From Asticcacaulis sp. AC466 (lineage in GTDB: Bacteria; Pseudomonadota; Alphaproteobacteria; Caulobacterales; Caulobacteraceae): a DNA stretch of 64,000 nt. The notes under the pieces are model-generated. The model made no database searches. It was not told the DNA's origin and saw only the letters and a list, made by a program, of their open reading frames with translations. Of this stretch, positions 1-8,016 are shown piece by piece (the stretch's first letter is position 1; each line of letters opens with the position of its first letter). The stretch is from NCBI RefSeq assembly GCF_000495815.1, contig NZ_AWGE01000013.1, positions 124,001 to 188,000 on the forward strand, given 5' to 3'. A program made the position numbers and the translations under genes.

Positions 1-637
1 CATTACTGTACCACACGACCTTGCCGGTCTTCATATCGACCAGGGTCATCTGGATCACCTGACCGCCCATAGGCATTGCGACGCCCAAGGCGGCCATGCC
101 GACCATCATGGCGGCCCGGCCACCACTGGAATAGGTGCCTTTGGCGTCTACGAACATGACGTAGGACGGCGATGTGCCGTCGGCCGGCATCAAGGCTTTG
201 ATGCCGTCGCCCAGCGTCCAATCAAAGGTCGGCTTGGTCGGCATGATAAGGCCGGGTGTGATGTTCGATGTGATCGAGTTGCTCACCGCTTCGTTGAGCT
301 TGAGCAATTGCACCGCATCGGGGTCTTCGTAGCTTTGGATATCGACCGTGGAGACCTTATATTTGCGCGTCGTCAACAGGTCGGTCAGCGCGGATGCCAG
401 ATGCTTGCGCGCGTCACGCGACCATTCTTCCTTCGGTTCCTGACCGCCGGCCGCTGTCAGAAGAGACAACGACACTTCGGGCTGAATCAGCAATATCGGT
501 GTGCCTTCGGCCGGCTTTTCCATCTTCACGGATTGGATGCGGTCAATCGGACCGGCGTGAGCGGCAGGAACGGCAGCGGTCATGCCGGCGCACAAAAAAG
601 CAAGCGCAAGCGCGCCGGTGGTCAAGGTACGTTTCAT
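1..637 (-). CDS. secreted protein of unknown function (C-terminus outside window)
   Basis: This reading frame runs off the left edge, so its C-terminus is missing. The start ATG at 637 gives a typical signal peptide (MKRTLTTGALALAFLCAGMT..., cleavage expected after AAHA near residue 29). The mature part is soluble-looking, with an LLIQPEVSLSLL strand, then a glycine/methionine-rich stretch (SGGRAAMMVGMAALGVAMPMGG) followed by a TLVDMKTGKVVWYSN ending. That last motif, a statement about a 'variable generated within a tag of kind D-x-x-T/G-x-VVW', is common in periplasmic or lipoprotein families of unknown function (DUF799/GNA1162-like) and is only a weak hint. It is divergent from the TetR gene and could share its regulatory region. 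No function is assigned. Confidence 0.7.
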   Translation of the reverse strand, partial: MKRTLTTGALALAFLCAGMTAAVPAAHAGPIDRIQSVKMEKPAEGTPILLIQPEVSLSLLTAAGGQEPKEEWSRDARKHLASALTDLLTTRKYKVSTVDIQSYEDPDAVQLLKLNEAVSNSITSNITPGLIMPTKPTFDWTLGDGIKALMPADGTSPSYVMFVDAKGTYSSGGRAAMMVGMAALGVAMPMGGQVIQMTLVDMKTGKVVWYSN

Positions 638-780
638 AAATTCCCCCATCAAATCGGTGCGGTCCGCGGATCTCGACGGTGCGCAAGAGCGATTCTGCTT
701 TTTTCATATCGCGGCACGCGTATTTCGACAAGAAGATTGTTTCACAACTCTGACTGCCCCTTGTGGACAACGCGTTTGCC

Positions 781-812
781 CCTTATAGTACTGACCGGTC
801 AGTACTATAAGG
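781..812. promoter_or_regulatory. perfect 32-bp palindrome, probable TetR operator
   Basis: The two 16-nt halves (781-796 and 797-812) are exact reverse complements, centred on ACTGACCGGTCAGT. It ends 8 nt before the TetR start codon, and its last bases (AAGG, 809-812) are the likely Shine-Dalgarno of that gene. Such long palindromes directly before a TetR gene are typical autoregulatory operators. It also lies between this gene and the divergent secreted-protein gene, so both could be controlled. Confidence 0.8.
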
Positions 813-820
813 TCGCCTGA

Positions 821-1456
821 ATGTCCGAACCCTCAACCTCGTCCCGCCGCCGAGAGGCGCCGGAAGTCCGCCAGGCCGACATTCTCAATGCGGCTCTGGA
901 CGAATTTTCACGGCACGGATTCGAAGGCGCGCGCATGGAGGATGTGGCGCGCAATGCGCGCGTATCGAAAGGCACGGTCTACCTCTATTACCCAACCAAG
1001 CAGGCCTTGTTCGAAGCCTTGGTCATGCGCGATATCGCGCCGCGCGTCGCCACGGCGTCTCTCTTTCTCAAAGGCTATGATGGGCCTATCGAACCGGCGC
1101 TGATGCGGATGACCGAAATGGCCGCGGCGGCTATCGAGGCCGGCAAACTGCCGGTTTACCCCAAGTTGCTGATCGCCGAAGCCGGACGTTTTCCCGATCT
1201 GGCTGCCTTTTACCGCCGCGAAGTGGTGGGCAAGATGATCGATGCCCTGACCACCCTGTTTCAGCGCGCGCTTGACCGAGGCGAAATCAGCGGCATCACC
1301 GGCGAAATGGCGGCGCATCTGTTCATCGCGCCGCTGTTGAAATCGCTTATGTGGTCGCTTGTCTTTTCGCGGACGGACGCCGCGCCGTTTCCGCCACTGC
1401 CTTACCTGCAAACCCACGTTCAGGTCTTTCTGAGGGGACTCAATCATGGTGCGTAA
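821..1456 (+). CDS. TetR/AcrR-family transcriptional repressor
   Basis: A 211-residue protein with an N-terminal TetR helix-turn-helix (about residues 20-65; MEDVARNARVSKGTVYLYY carries the recognition helix) and a helical C-terminal ligand domain (residues 75-205). It starts 8 nt after a perfect 32-bp palindrome that is its likely operator. Its 3' end overlaps the HlyD-type gene by 11 nt, so it is the first gene of the efflux operon. The arrangement TetR, HlyD-like protein, ABC ATPase and ABC-2 permease resembles E. coli cecR-ybhGFSR, from memory. The inducer cannot be read from the sequence; a xenobiotic or cell-envelope-active compound is a guess. Confidence 0.93.
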   Translation: MSEPSTSSRRREAPEVRQADILNAALDEFSRHGFEGARMEDVARNARVSKGTVYLYYPTKQALFEALVMRDIAPRVATASLFLKGYDGPIEPALMRMTEMAAAAIEAGKLPVYPKLLIAEAGRFPDLAAFYRREVVGKMIDALTTLFQRALDRGEISGITGEMAAHLFIAPLLKSLMWSLVFSRTDAAPFPPLPYLQTHVQVFLRGLNHGA

Positions 1457-2381
1457 ATGTCTGCTTTTGGCAACCTGTCTCGTCCTGGCGGGGTGTCAGC
1501 AAACACCGGACAACAGCTATAGCGGCTATGTCGAAAGCCAGACGGTCAGTATCGCCGCCCCGCAATCGGGCTGGCTGTCGGCGGTCAATGTCGATCGTGG
1601 CGATACGGTGCGTGACGGTCAGCCCCTGTTCCGGCTCGATGCAACGCAGGCGCAATACGCCCTGAGCGGGGCGGAAAACCGCGCCACCTCGGCCCAAGCC
1701 CAGGCGGCGGATCTGGCCAAGGGCGCGCGTGACGCCGATATCGCGCCCCTGACGGCCCAGCGCGTCCAGGCCCAGTCACAGCTCGATCTGGCCCGCGCCA
1801 ACGAAGCCCGCTACGCCCAACTGGAGCCCAAGGGCTACGTTTCGGCGACCCAGATGGACAGCTTGCGCGCCGCCACCAAATCGGCGCTGGCGCAACTGGC
1901 CAATATCGACCGTCAGATCGAAGAAAAACGCCTGGCCTCGCGCGTGGATCAGCAACGCTCCGCCCAGGCTCAGGCGGCGGCGGCCAAGGCCGACGTCGCC
2001 GGGGCGCAATATACGGTGGACGATCGCGACGTGAAGGCGCGCCTGACCGGGCTGGTCGATGAACGCCTGCGCGAACCTGGTGAATTTGTCGCGGCGGGCT
2101 CTGCGGTGCTGACCGTGCGCCCGCAAGGCCGCGAATTCGTGCGCTTCTACGTGCCGCAATCGGACCTGGCAAAATTCCGCGTCGGCGGTTCGGTGCGGAT
2201 AGCGTGCGACGGATGCAAGGGCCAAACGGCCAAGGTGCGTTTCATTTCGCCGTCCGCCGAATTCACCCCTCCGGTGATTTATAGTGTGCGTGAACGCCAG
2301 AAACTGATGTTCCTGATCGAAGCCACGCCGGAAGCGCCCGACGCGCTCCATGCCGGCCAGCCCGTGGATGTGCGGCTGTGA
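1446..2381 (+). CDS. HlyD-type membrane fusion lipoprotein of ABC efflux system
   Basis: A 311-residue periplasmic adaptor. The N-terminus is a lipoprotein signal with lipobox LAGC, giving Cys17 as the lipidated residue. Then come a biotinyl-lipoyl-like half (YSGYVESQTVSIAAPQSGWL, residues about 25-65), a long Ala/Gln-rich coiled-coil hairpin (about 75-185), and the second lipoyl half plus beta-barrel (RLTGLVDERLREPGEFV onward). Such proteins link an inner-membrane transporter to an outer-membrane channel; no TolC homologue is in the window. It overlaps the TetR gene by 11 nt and precedes the ATPase and permease, so co-transcription is likely. Length is usual for YbhG/YhiI-like adaptors. Confidence 0.9.
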   Translation: MVRKCLLLATCLVLAGCQQTPDNSYSGYVESQTVSIAAPQSGWLSAVNVDRGDTVRDGQPLFRLDATQAQYALSGAENRATSAQAQAADLAKGARDADIAPLTAQRVQAQSQLDLARANEARYAQLEPKGYVSATQMDSLRAATKSALAQLANIDRQIEEKRLASRVDQQRSAQAQAAAAKADVAGAQYTVDDRDVKARLTGLVDERLREPGEFVAAGSAVLTVRPQGREFVRFYVPQSDLAKFRVGGSVRIACDGCKGQTAKVRFISPSAEFTPPVIYSVRERQKLMFLIEATPEAPDALHAGQPVDVRL

Positions 2382-2397
2382 TGGGGGATGATTTCAC

Positions 2398-2425
2398 CTT
2401 ATACCGCCCCGCTGGCGGGGCGGGG
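2398..2425 (+). repeat. copy of dispersed CTTATACCGCCC repeat
   Basis: The 28 nt beginning CTTATACCGCCCC and ending GGCGGGGCGGGG match 46377-46404 at 26 of 28 positions, and a third, inverted and more diverged terminus lies at 46609-46636. The copy sits between the HlyD-type gene and the ATPase gene and is followed by TTGGGGG/CCCCCAA inverted arms, so this 105-nt gap is structured repeat DNA rather than part of either protein. Confidence 0.6.
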
Positions 2426-2486
2426 TGTTGGGGGGCTGTCTGGCATCACCCCCAATATCGCACCCCCACATCTCAAGGGGTTCACC

Positions 2487-3455
2487 ATGTCTGAGCCGGA
2501 GCTTGCCCCCGAACTGGCCCCCGAACTGGCCCCCGAACTGGCCATCGACGTGCGCGGCCTGACCAAGAGCTTCGGCAAGCTCAAGGTCGTGGACAATGTC
2601 GATATCGCCATGCCGCGCGGCCAGGTCTGGGGCTTTCTTGGCCCCAACGGCTCAGGCAAGACAACGACGATCCGCATGTTGTGCGGCCTGCTGCGGCCCG
2701 ATGCGGGCGAGGGGACGTGTCTCGGCTACGACATCCTCAAGCAGAGCCGTCAGATCAAGAACAATGTCGGCTACATGACGCAGAAGTTTTCCTATTGGGA
2801 AGACCTGTCGATCCGCGAAAACCTCGAATTCGTCGCCAACCTGTACGGGCTGAAAAACCGCCATGAGGTGGTGGACCAGGCGCTCGAGACCCTGGGCCTG
2901 GCGTCACGCGCCAAACAATTGGCGGGCACCCTGTCCGGCGGCTGGAAGCAGCGTCTGGCCCTGGCGGCCTGCACTCTGCATAGCCCGAAGATGCTGATGC
3001 TGGATGAGCCGACCGCCGGTGTCGACCCCCAGGCGCGGCGCGATTTCTGGGACCAGATTCACCGCCTGTCGTCCCAGGGGCTGACCGTGCTGGTCTCCAC
3101 CCACTACATGGACGAAGCCGAGCGCTGCGATCAGATCGTCTATATCGCCTACGGCAAGCTGATGGCGCAGGGACGGGTCGAAGATATCATTACGCAGTCG
3201 GGCCTCTATACCTTCATCGCCGAAGGCACCGGCGTGCGTGATTTGATGGAGCGCTTGCGCGGTGAGGCGGGCGCGGATCACGTCGCCTATTTCGGCAATG
3301 CGCTGCACGTCAGCGGCAGCGACCTGGCGGGCTTGCGCGATCTCGTTGCCCGTCATGCGGTGGCGGGCATTACCTGGCGCCAGGAACGGCCGAACCTTGA
3401 AGACGTCTTCATCCACCTGATGGGACAGTCCAAAGACAATAGTGTGAGGACCTGA
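2487..3455 (+). CDS. ABC transporter ATP-binding protein (efflux)
   Basis: A 322-residue ATPase with one nucleotide-binding domain. Visible are Walker A GPNGSGKTT, the signature LSGGWKQRLALAA, Walker B MLMLDEPTAGVDP and the switch histidine in VLVSTHYMDEAERC. The C-terminal 80 residues fit the extension of the DrrA/CcmA/YbhF group. I start at ATG 2487, which has AAGGGG 7 nt upstream; an upstream in-frame ATG at 2388 would translate repeat-like intergenic DNA and is rejected. The N-terminus carries four PELA repeats. E. coli YbhF has two such domains, this protein one, so it would work as a homodimer. Confidence 0.93.
   Translation: MSEPELAPELAPELAPELAIDVRGLTKSFGKLKVVDNVDIAMPRGQVWGFLGPNGSGKTTTIRMLCGLLRPDAGEGTCLGYDILKQSRQIKNNVGYMTQKFSYWEDLSIRENLEFVANLYGLKNRHEVVDQALETLGLASRAKQLAGTLSGGWKQRLALAACTLHSPKMLMLDEPTAGVDPQARRDFWDQIHRLSSQGLTVLVSTHYMDEAERCDQIVYIAYGKLMAQGRVEDIITQSGLYTFIAEGTGVRDLMERLRGEAGADHVAYFGNALHVSGSDLAGLRDLVARHAVAGITWRQERPNLEDVFIHLMGQSKDNSVRT
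2496..2543 (+). repeat. 12-bp in-frame tandem repeat (PELA x4)
   Basis: Three exact copies of CCCGAACTGGCC (2508-2519, 2520-2531, 2532-2543) follow one degenerate copy (2496-2507). They encode Pro-Glu-Leu-Ala four times at the N-terminus of the ABC ATPase. Exact copies imply recent slippage, and the copy number may vary between strains without breaking the frame. Confidence 0.9.
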
Positions 3456-3456
3456 C

Positions 3457-4584
3457 ATGAACTGGCTGCGTCGTATCCTCGCCATCCTGACCAAGGAATT
3501 CATTCAGATGCGGCGGGACCGCCTGACCTTCGGCATGATGATCGTCGTGCCGGTGGTGCAACTGGCCCTGTTCGGTTTCGCCATCAATTCCGATCCGCGC
3601 CACCTGCCGACCCTGCTATATCTCGAAGACAATTCGGCCATCGTCCGGTCGCTGACGGCCGGGCTGCAAAATTCCACCTATTTCGACATTACGGGTCAGG
3701 TCAGTACGGCCGAAGCGGCGACCCGCGCCTTGCAATCGGGGGACGCCGCCTTCGTCGTCACCGTGCCCGCCGGCTTTACCCGCGCCATGCTGCGCGGTGA
3801 CCGGCCGCAATTGCTCATCGAAGCCGACGCCTCAGATCCGTCGGCCGCCAGCAATGCCGTCGCCATGCTGGATCAGATCGCCACCTCCGCCCTGAAACAG
3901 GACCTGAAGGGCGAATGGGCCGGCCTGGCCCAAGGACCGCCGCCCGTCGATATCGTCGTCCACCGCATGTATAATCCCGAAGGCATCTCACAGTACAATA
4001 TCGTGCCGGGGTTGCTGGGGGTCATTCTGACCATGACCATGATCATGATCACCTCCATCGCCATGACGCGCGAAACCGAACGTGGCAATATGGAAAACCT
4101 GCTGGCCATGCCTGCCCGGCCGTGGGAGGTGATGGCGGGGAAAATCACCCCCTATGTCGGGGTCGGCCTGATCCAGACCGGCATTGTGTTGCTGGCGGCC
4201 TATTACATCTTCCATGTCCCGTTTGTCGGCTCGCCGTGGATCATGGCCTTGGGCGTGGGGTTGTTCATCATCGCCAATCTGGCGGTCGGCTTCACCTTTT
4301 CGACCATTGCGCGGTCCCAGATGCAGGCCATGCAGATGACCTTCTTCTTCTTCCTGCCTTCCATTCTGTTGTCGGGTTTCATGTTCCCGTTTCGCGGCAT
4401 GCCCGGCTGGGCGCAGGACATCGGGCAGATCTTCCCGCTGACTCATTTTCTGCGGGTCGTGCGCGGGGTGATGCTGAAAGGCGCGGACTTCCATGCCCTA
4501 TGGCCGAATATCTGGCCGATGCTGGTCTTCATCGTCGCCGCCATGACGGTGGCCATGCTGCGCTATCGCTCGACTTTGGATTAA
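3457..4584 (+). CDS. ABC-2 type transport permease
   Basis: A 375-residue integral membrane protein of the YbhS/YhhJ type. One membrane segment lies near the N-terminus (residues about 20-42), followed by a large periplasmic domain (about 45-165) and five more segments toward the C-terminus (from GVILTMTMIMITSIAM onward). The ERGNMENLLAMPARPWEVMAGKI loop is the usual ABC-2 cytoplasmic coupling loop. The start is 1 nt after the ATPase stop (tgacATG). Only one permease is present, whereas the E. coli ybhGFSR operon has two, so the transporter is probably a homodimer. Confidence 0.92.
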   Translation: MNWLRRILAILTKEFIQMRRDRLTFGMMIVVPVVQLALFGFAINSDPRHLPTLLYLEDNSAIVRSLTAGLQNSTYFDITGQVSTAEAATRALQSGDAAFVVTVPAGFTRAMLRGDRPQLLIEADASDPSAASNAVAMLDQIATSALKQDLKGEWAGLAQGPPPVDIVVHRMYNPEGISQYNIVPGLLGVILTMTMIMITSIAMTRETERGNMENLLAMPARPWEVMAGKITPYVGVGLIQTGIVLLAAYYIFHVPFVGSPWIMALGVGLFIIANLAVGFTFSTIARSQMQAMQMTFFFFLPSILLSGFMFPFRGMPGWAQDIGQIFPLTHFLRVVRGVMLKGADFHALWPNIWPMLVFIVAAMTVAMLRYRSTLD

Positions 4585-4674
4585 ATCGCTCGTCCACAGC
4601 TGTGTCGCGGACTGCCTTGACTCTCACTGGCAATGAGAACAAAATAAGAACAATTGTTCTGAGGAAGGCTGCCC

Positions 4675-4950
4675 ATGTCCACGTCCTGGTTTTGTGAAAC
4701 GCAGTTGCGCGACCTGCCGCAGGAGACGCGCATCCTGATCACTTGCGATAAGTGCGGCCGCCAGCGCGAGGAGGGCGTGCGGCAACTGGTCAACGAAGCG
4801 CGGGTCGGCGCCATGTATCTCGACCTCATCGAATGGGCCTTCAGTTGCGCCGATTTTCATTGCGGCGGCAGCGTCTCGTTCGGCGTGTTCACACCGGTCG
4901 TCCTGCCTGTCGTCCTGCAAGACAGGCCACCGGTGCGCCGGTGGGCCTGA
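4675..4950 (+). CDS. small conserved-looking protein with a CxxC motif
   Basis: A 91-residue protein preceded by a good Shine-Dalgarno (GAGGAAGG, about 8 nt before the ATG). It has a CDKCGR pair near residue 25 and single Cys residues at the N-terminus and in FSCADFHCGG, which could make a small zinc site. No membrane segment or signal peptide is visible. The last 10 codons overlap a strong hairpin (4925-4947), which may be the shared terminator with the convergent rhodanese gene. No known family was recognised. Confidence 0.6.
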   Translation: MSTSWFCETQLRDLPQETRILITCDKCGRQREEGVRQLVNEARVGAMYLDLIEWAFSCADFHCGGSVSFGVFTPVVLPVVLQDRPPVRRWA

Positions 4951-4956
4951 CCGGCC

Positions 4957-5277
4957 TTACCGTTCGGTCGGCAGGCCCGCCATCACCCAGGCGCGCAGAC
5001 CGCCGGCCAGGTGGTGATGGATATCGATGCCCGCCGCCTGGCAGGCATTGGCGGCCGTCACCGAACGCACGCCGCCGGCGCACGACAGCACGACCGTCTT
5101 GCCCGCCTCAGTCGGCAGGTTGGCCGGGTCGAGCGTGGACAGCGGGTGATTCACCGCGCCCGCGATACGCTCGGCGGCGAATTCATGCGGTTCGCGTACA
5201 TCGACCAGCAGGATTTCACCGGCGGCCAGCGCGGCATTGACCTGTTCGGGCGTCAGATTTTCGATGGGAGTGGACAT
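4957..5277 (-). CDS. single-domain rhodanese-like sulfurtransferase
   Basis: A 106-residue rhodanese domain. The active-site loop is VVLSCAGGVRS with the catalytic Cys, and DVREPHEFAAERIAGAVNHPL is the typical CH2-type N-terminal motif. These proteins move sulfane sulfur through a Cys-persulfide. I choose ATG 5277 because AAAGG lies about 7 nt upstream; a GTG at 5292 in frame is possible. It is divergent from an ArsR-family gene, a pairing known for sulfide-responsive regulators, but the ArsR protein lacks the Cys pair of BigR/SqrR, so that link is unproven. Confidence 0.92.
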   Translation of the reverse strand: MSTPIENLTPEQVNAALAAGEILLVDVREPHEFAAERIAGAVNHPLSTLDPANLPTEAGKTVVLSCAGGVRSVTAANACQAAGIDIHHHLAGGLRAWVMAGLPTER

Positions 5278-5436
5278 GTCAGGACCTTTCACGAAGCGAG
5301 TTCGCCTCTATGCCATTTCGACGCGCCGTAGGGAAGCGCAAGCAAGGATATGGCTGTGATCGCGGATTGACTTTCGCGCCCAACCGCCTACGTTTAGCCG
5401 ACAAGCTAATCGTTTTGCCCCGAAAGGCGTCACAGT

Positions 5437-5772
5437 ATGCGTACCGTTCAGGCCGCCAAGATTTTCGCCGCCATGGCGTCCGAGCCCCGGCTGAAGATAC
5501 TGGCCTATCTGTCGAAGGCGACGATGACCGCCGGTGAAATCGCCGAACGCTTCGATATGACCAAGCCATCCCTGTCCAAACACCTCGGCATACTGGAAAA
5601 TGCCGGACTGATCACCGGTGTGAAGACGGGCAAATATATTCACTACAGCATCGTCGAAACCCATATCGTCAATGCGCTCGATGGCTACCTTCAGGAGGTC
5701 TGCCCCACGCGCAAGCCGCTGCGGCGCGAAAGTGCCGCCCGCGCGCATACCCCGGACGTCTCCGACGCCTGA
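5437..5772 (+). CDS. ArsR-family winged-helix transcriptional regulator
   Basis: A 111-residue protein with the ArsR winged helix: EPRLKILAYLSKATMTAGEIAERFDMTKPSLSKHLGILENAGLI spans helices 2-4 with the recognition helix KPSLSKHLGIL. It has a single Cys (EVCPT, C-terminal) and no CxC or ELCVCDL metal site, so it is not an obvious metal or persulfide sensor; SdpR-like autorepressors are the closest recalled type. It is divergent from the rhodanese gene across 159 nt, which should contain both promoters. Confidence 0.9.
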   Translation: MRTVQAAKIFAAMASEPRLKILAYLSKATMTAGEIAERFDMTKPSLSKHLGILENAGLITGVKTGKYIHYSIVETHIVNALDGYLQEVCPTRKPLRRESAARAHTPDVSDA

Positions 5773-5794
5773 TTTTTTGCTTTGCCTGCCCGCA

Positions 5795-5807
5795 GATAGC
5801 GCTAACA
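5795..5807. promoter_or_regulatory. LacI/XylR-type operator-like box before GH74
   Basis: GATAGCGCTAACA contains the palindromic core TAGCGCTA (5797-5804), the central CG-type core of LacI-family operators, and resembles the Caulobacter xylose-regulon operator as I remember it. It lies 31 nt before the GH74 start codon. A related box lies between GH10 and GH3. No LacI-family gene is in the window, so the regulator would be elsewhere. Confidence 0.5.
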
Positions 5808-5838
5808 TGGCGGCAATCAATAATCGCGGGAGAGACGG

Positions 5839-7983
5839 ATGCCAGGTAAACCGAATGGCAAGCGTGTTTGGGCGGGACTGCTGGGCGGGTTGTGTCTCCT
5901 GGCGGGGAGCGTAGGCGCGCACGCCGAATCGTATAGTTGGAAAACCATTCCCTTCCACGGCGGCGGCTTTGTCGACGGCTTCCTCTATCATCCGAAACAG
6001 CCTGGCATTCTCTATGCCCGCACCGATGTTGGCGGCATGTACCGCTACGACTATGCGGGGCAGCGTTGGGTGCCGCTGATGGACGGCTTCGGTAAGGCCG
6101 ACTGGGACTGCTTCGGCACCATGACCATGGCGGTCGATCCGCAACATCCGGACCGGCTCTATGCCACCTGCGGGCTCTACGTCAACGATCACGCGCCGGA
6201 TGGCGCGGTCATCCGCTCTGACGATCGCGGCGCGACCTGGGCCATCACCCGACTGGCGGGCGTCAAGCTCGGCGGCAATGCCATGGGCCGTGGCACCGGC
6301 GAACGGTTGCAGGTCGATCCGGCCAATGGCGACACCCTGTGGCTCGGCACCAACCGCGATGGCCTGTGGGTCAGCCACGACCGGGGCGTGACCTTTGCCC
6401 GCGCGGCCGGTTATGCGCCGAAATCGGTCAGCGTAGTGCGGATTTTCGACAGCACGATCTATGTGGGTTCGGGCGAAAGCGGCGACGGGCTTTACCGCTC
6501 GCTCGATGGCGGCAAGACGTTTGCGCGCGTACCCGGTTCGCCGAAACTGATCCCGCACCAGATGGCGGTCGCCGCGGACGGCACGGCCTTTATCACCTTC
6601 GCCGATGGGCTAGGGCCATGGGGCGTCAAAAACGGCGCAGTCTTCAAGCTAAACGGCGATGCCTGGACCGACATCACGCCGCAAAAGCCAGACGCAACCA
6701 CCTCGTTCGGCTATTCCGGGCTCGACCTGTCGCCGGATGGCACCCTGGTCGTCTCGACCTCGTGCCGCTATGCCAGCCATGACGACATCTATGTCAGCCA
6801 CGACGGCGGAGCGACGTGGCGCGCGGTCGGCGACACGGCCCGGCATGACCTTGGGGACCACGCGTGGCTGAAAGCCTATATGGGCGGATCGGACAAGGAC
6901 GCTGGGGCGCGCAACCATATGGGGCACTGGCTCGACGCGGTGAAGATCAATCCCTTCAATCCGAAGGAGTTGATCTATGGCACCGGTTACGGCGTCTGGG
7001 TGGCCGATAATTTCGGCGCGAAGACCACGGACTTCGCCTTTCGCAATGATAATTTAGAGGAGACCGTCATCCTGGGGCTGGAAAGCCCGCCACAAGGGCC
7101 GCGCGTCCTCATGGCGGCGGGCGATGTCGGTGGCTCCGCCTTCACCGATCTGACGCGTACGCCCCAGGACGGCCTGTTCACCCCGACCAACAAGACCAAC
7201 CCGTCGGTGGCTTTCGCGGCGAAAAAGCCCAACCTGATCGTGCGCAGCGTCGATTTCGAGGCGGCGCGCGGCTTCATATCGCAGGATGGTGCGCACACCT
7301 GGACGCCGCTGCCGTCCGCGCCACCGCCCATAGCGACACGCGACTGGGAAAAACACCGGGCGGGCAAGATCGCGATTTCCGCCGAAGGCACGGCCCTGGT
7401 TTGGGTGCCGGAAGGTGAGGGCGCCTATTTTTCCCACGATATGGGCCAGACCTGGACCCTGTCGCAAGGCTGGCCCAAAACGGAACGCGGCCAGGAAGCC
7501 ATCGCCGACACGGTGAACGACGCCATCTTTTACGTCTACGACCGGGCGTCCGGCGTCGCGCATGTGTCACGCGACGGTGGCCGGACATTTACCGCTTTGT
7601 TCACAATAGACAATTCTGCTGGGGGAGGGCAATTGCGCGCCGTGCCCGAGCATACCGGGGACCTGTGGCTGGCCACGCCGTCGGGGCTTTACCACAGCGT
7701 CGATGGCCGACCGGCGAAGATGGCGGGTATCACCACAGCCTGGCAGGTCACGTTTGGCAAGGCCGCGCCCGGCCGGGTCTATCCGGCGGTCTTCCTGTGG
7801 GGCGTGGTCGGCGGCGTCGAAGGTCTGTGGCGCTCCGACGACACCGGTGCGACCTGGGAACGCATTAATGACGACGCGCACCGCTTCGGTCAGATGCGCG
7901 CCATCGCCGGCGATCCGCGTGAATATGGCACCCTCTATATCGCGCCGGATGGCCGGGGTATCATGGTGGGAAAGCGCGATTAA
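5839..7983 (+). CDS. secreted GH74 xyloglucanase
   Basis: A 714-residue protein with a signal peptide (cleavage near AHA-ES, residue 29) and two seven-bladed propeller halves. GH74 hallmarks are RTDVGGMYRYD with Asp63 and AAGDVGG with Asp429, which match the two catalytic Asp positions known for the family. Asp-box repeats (SDDRGATW, SLDGGKTF, SHDGGATW, SRDGGRTF, SDDTGATW) mark the blades. Family members hydrolyse the beta-1,4-glucan backbone of xyloglucan. The start has GGGAGAGA upstream, and a LacI-type box lies 31 nt before it. The gene opens the polysaccharide locus. Exo versus endo mode cannot be told from the sequence. Confidence 0.93.
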   Translation: MPGKPNGKRVWAGLLGGLCLLAGSVGAHAESYSWKTIPFHGGGFVDGFLYHPKQPGILYARTDVGGMYRYDYAGQRWVPLMDGFGKADWDCFGTMTMAVDPQHPDRLYATCGLYVNDHAPDGAVIRSDDRGATWAITRLAGVKLGGNAMGRGTGERLQVDPANGDTLWLGTNRDGLWVSHDRGVTFARAAGYAPKSVSVVRIFDSTIYVGSGESGDGLYRSLDGGKTFARVPGSPKLIPHQMAVAADGTAFITFADGLGPWGVKNGAVFKLNGDAWTDITPQKPDATTSFGYSGLDLSPDGTLVVSTSCRYASHDDIYVSHDGGATWRAVGDTARHDLGDHAWLKAYMGGSDKDAGARNHMGHWLDAVKINPFNPKELIYGTGYGVWVADNFGAKTTDFAFRNDNLEETVILGLESPPQGPRVLMAAGDVGGSAFTDLTRTPQDGLFTPTNKTNPSVAFAAKKPNLIVRSVDFEAARGFISQDGAHTWTPLPSAPPPIATRDWEKHRAGKIAISAEGTALVWVPEGEGAYFSHDMGQTWTLSQGWPKTERGQEAIADTVNDAIFYVYDRASGVAHVSRDGGRTFTALFTIDNSAGGGQLRAVPEHTGDLWLATPSGLYHSVDGRPAKMAGITTAWQVTFGKAAPGRVYPAVFLWGVVGGVEGLWRSDDTGATWERINDDAHRFGQMRAIAGDPREYGTLYIAPDGRGIMVGKRD

Positions 7984-8016
7984 ACGAACGAGAGCGGCCA
8001 GAAAAGGAGCTTCGCC

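Noticed and set aside
5437-5772. Persulfide-sensing ArsR (BigR/SqrR type)
   Set aside because: The protein has one Cys only and lacks the required Cys pair, although the divergent rhodanese suggested it.
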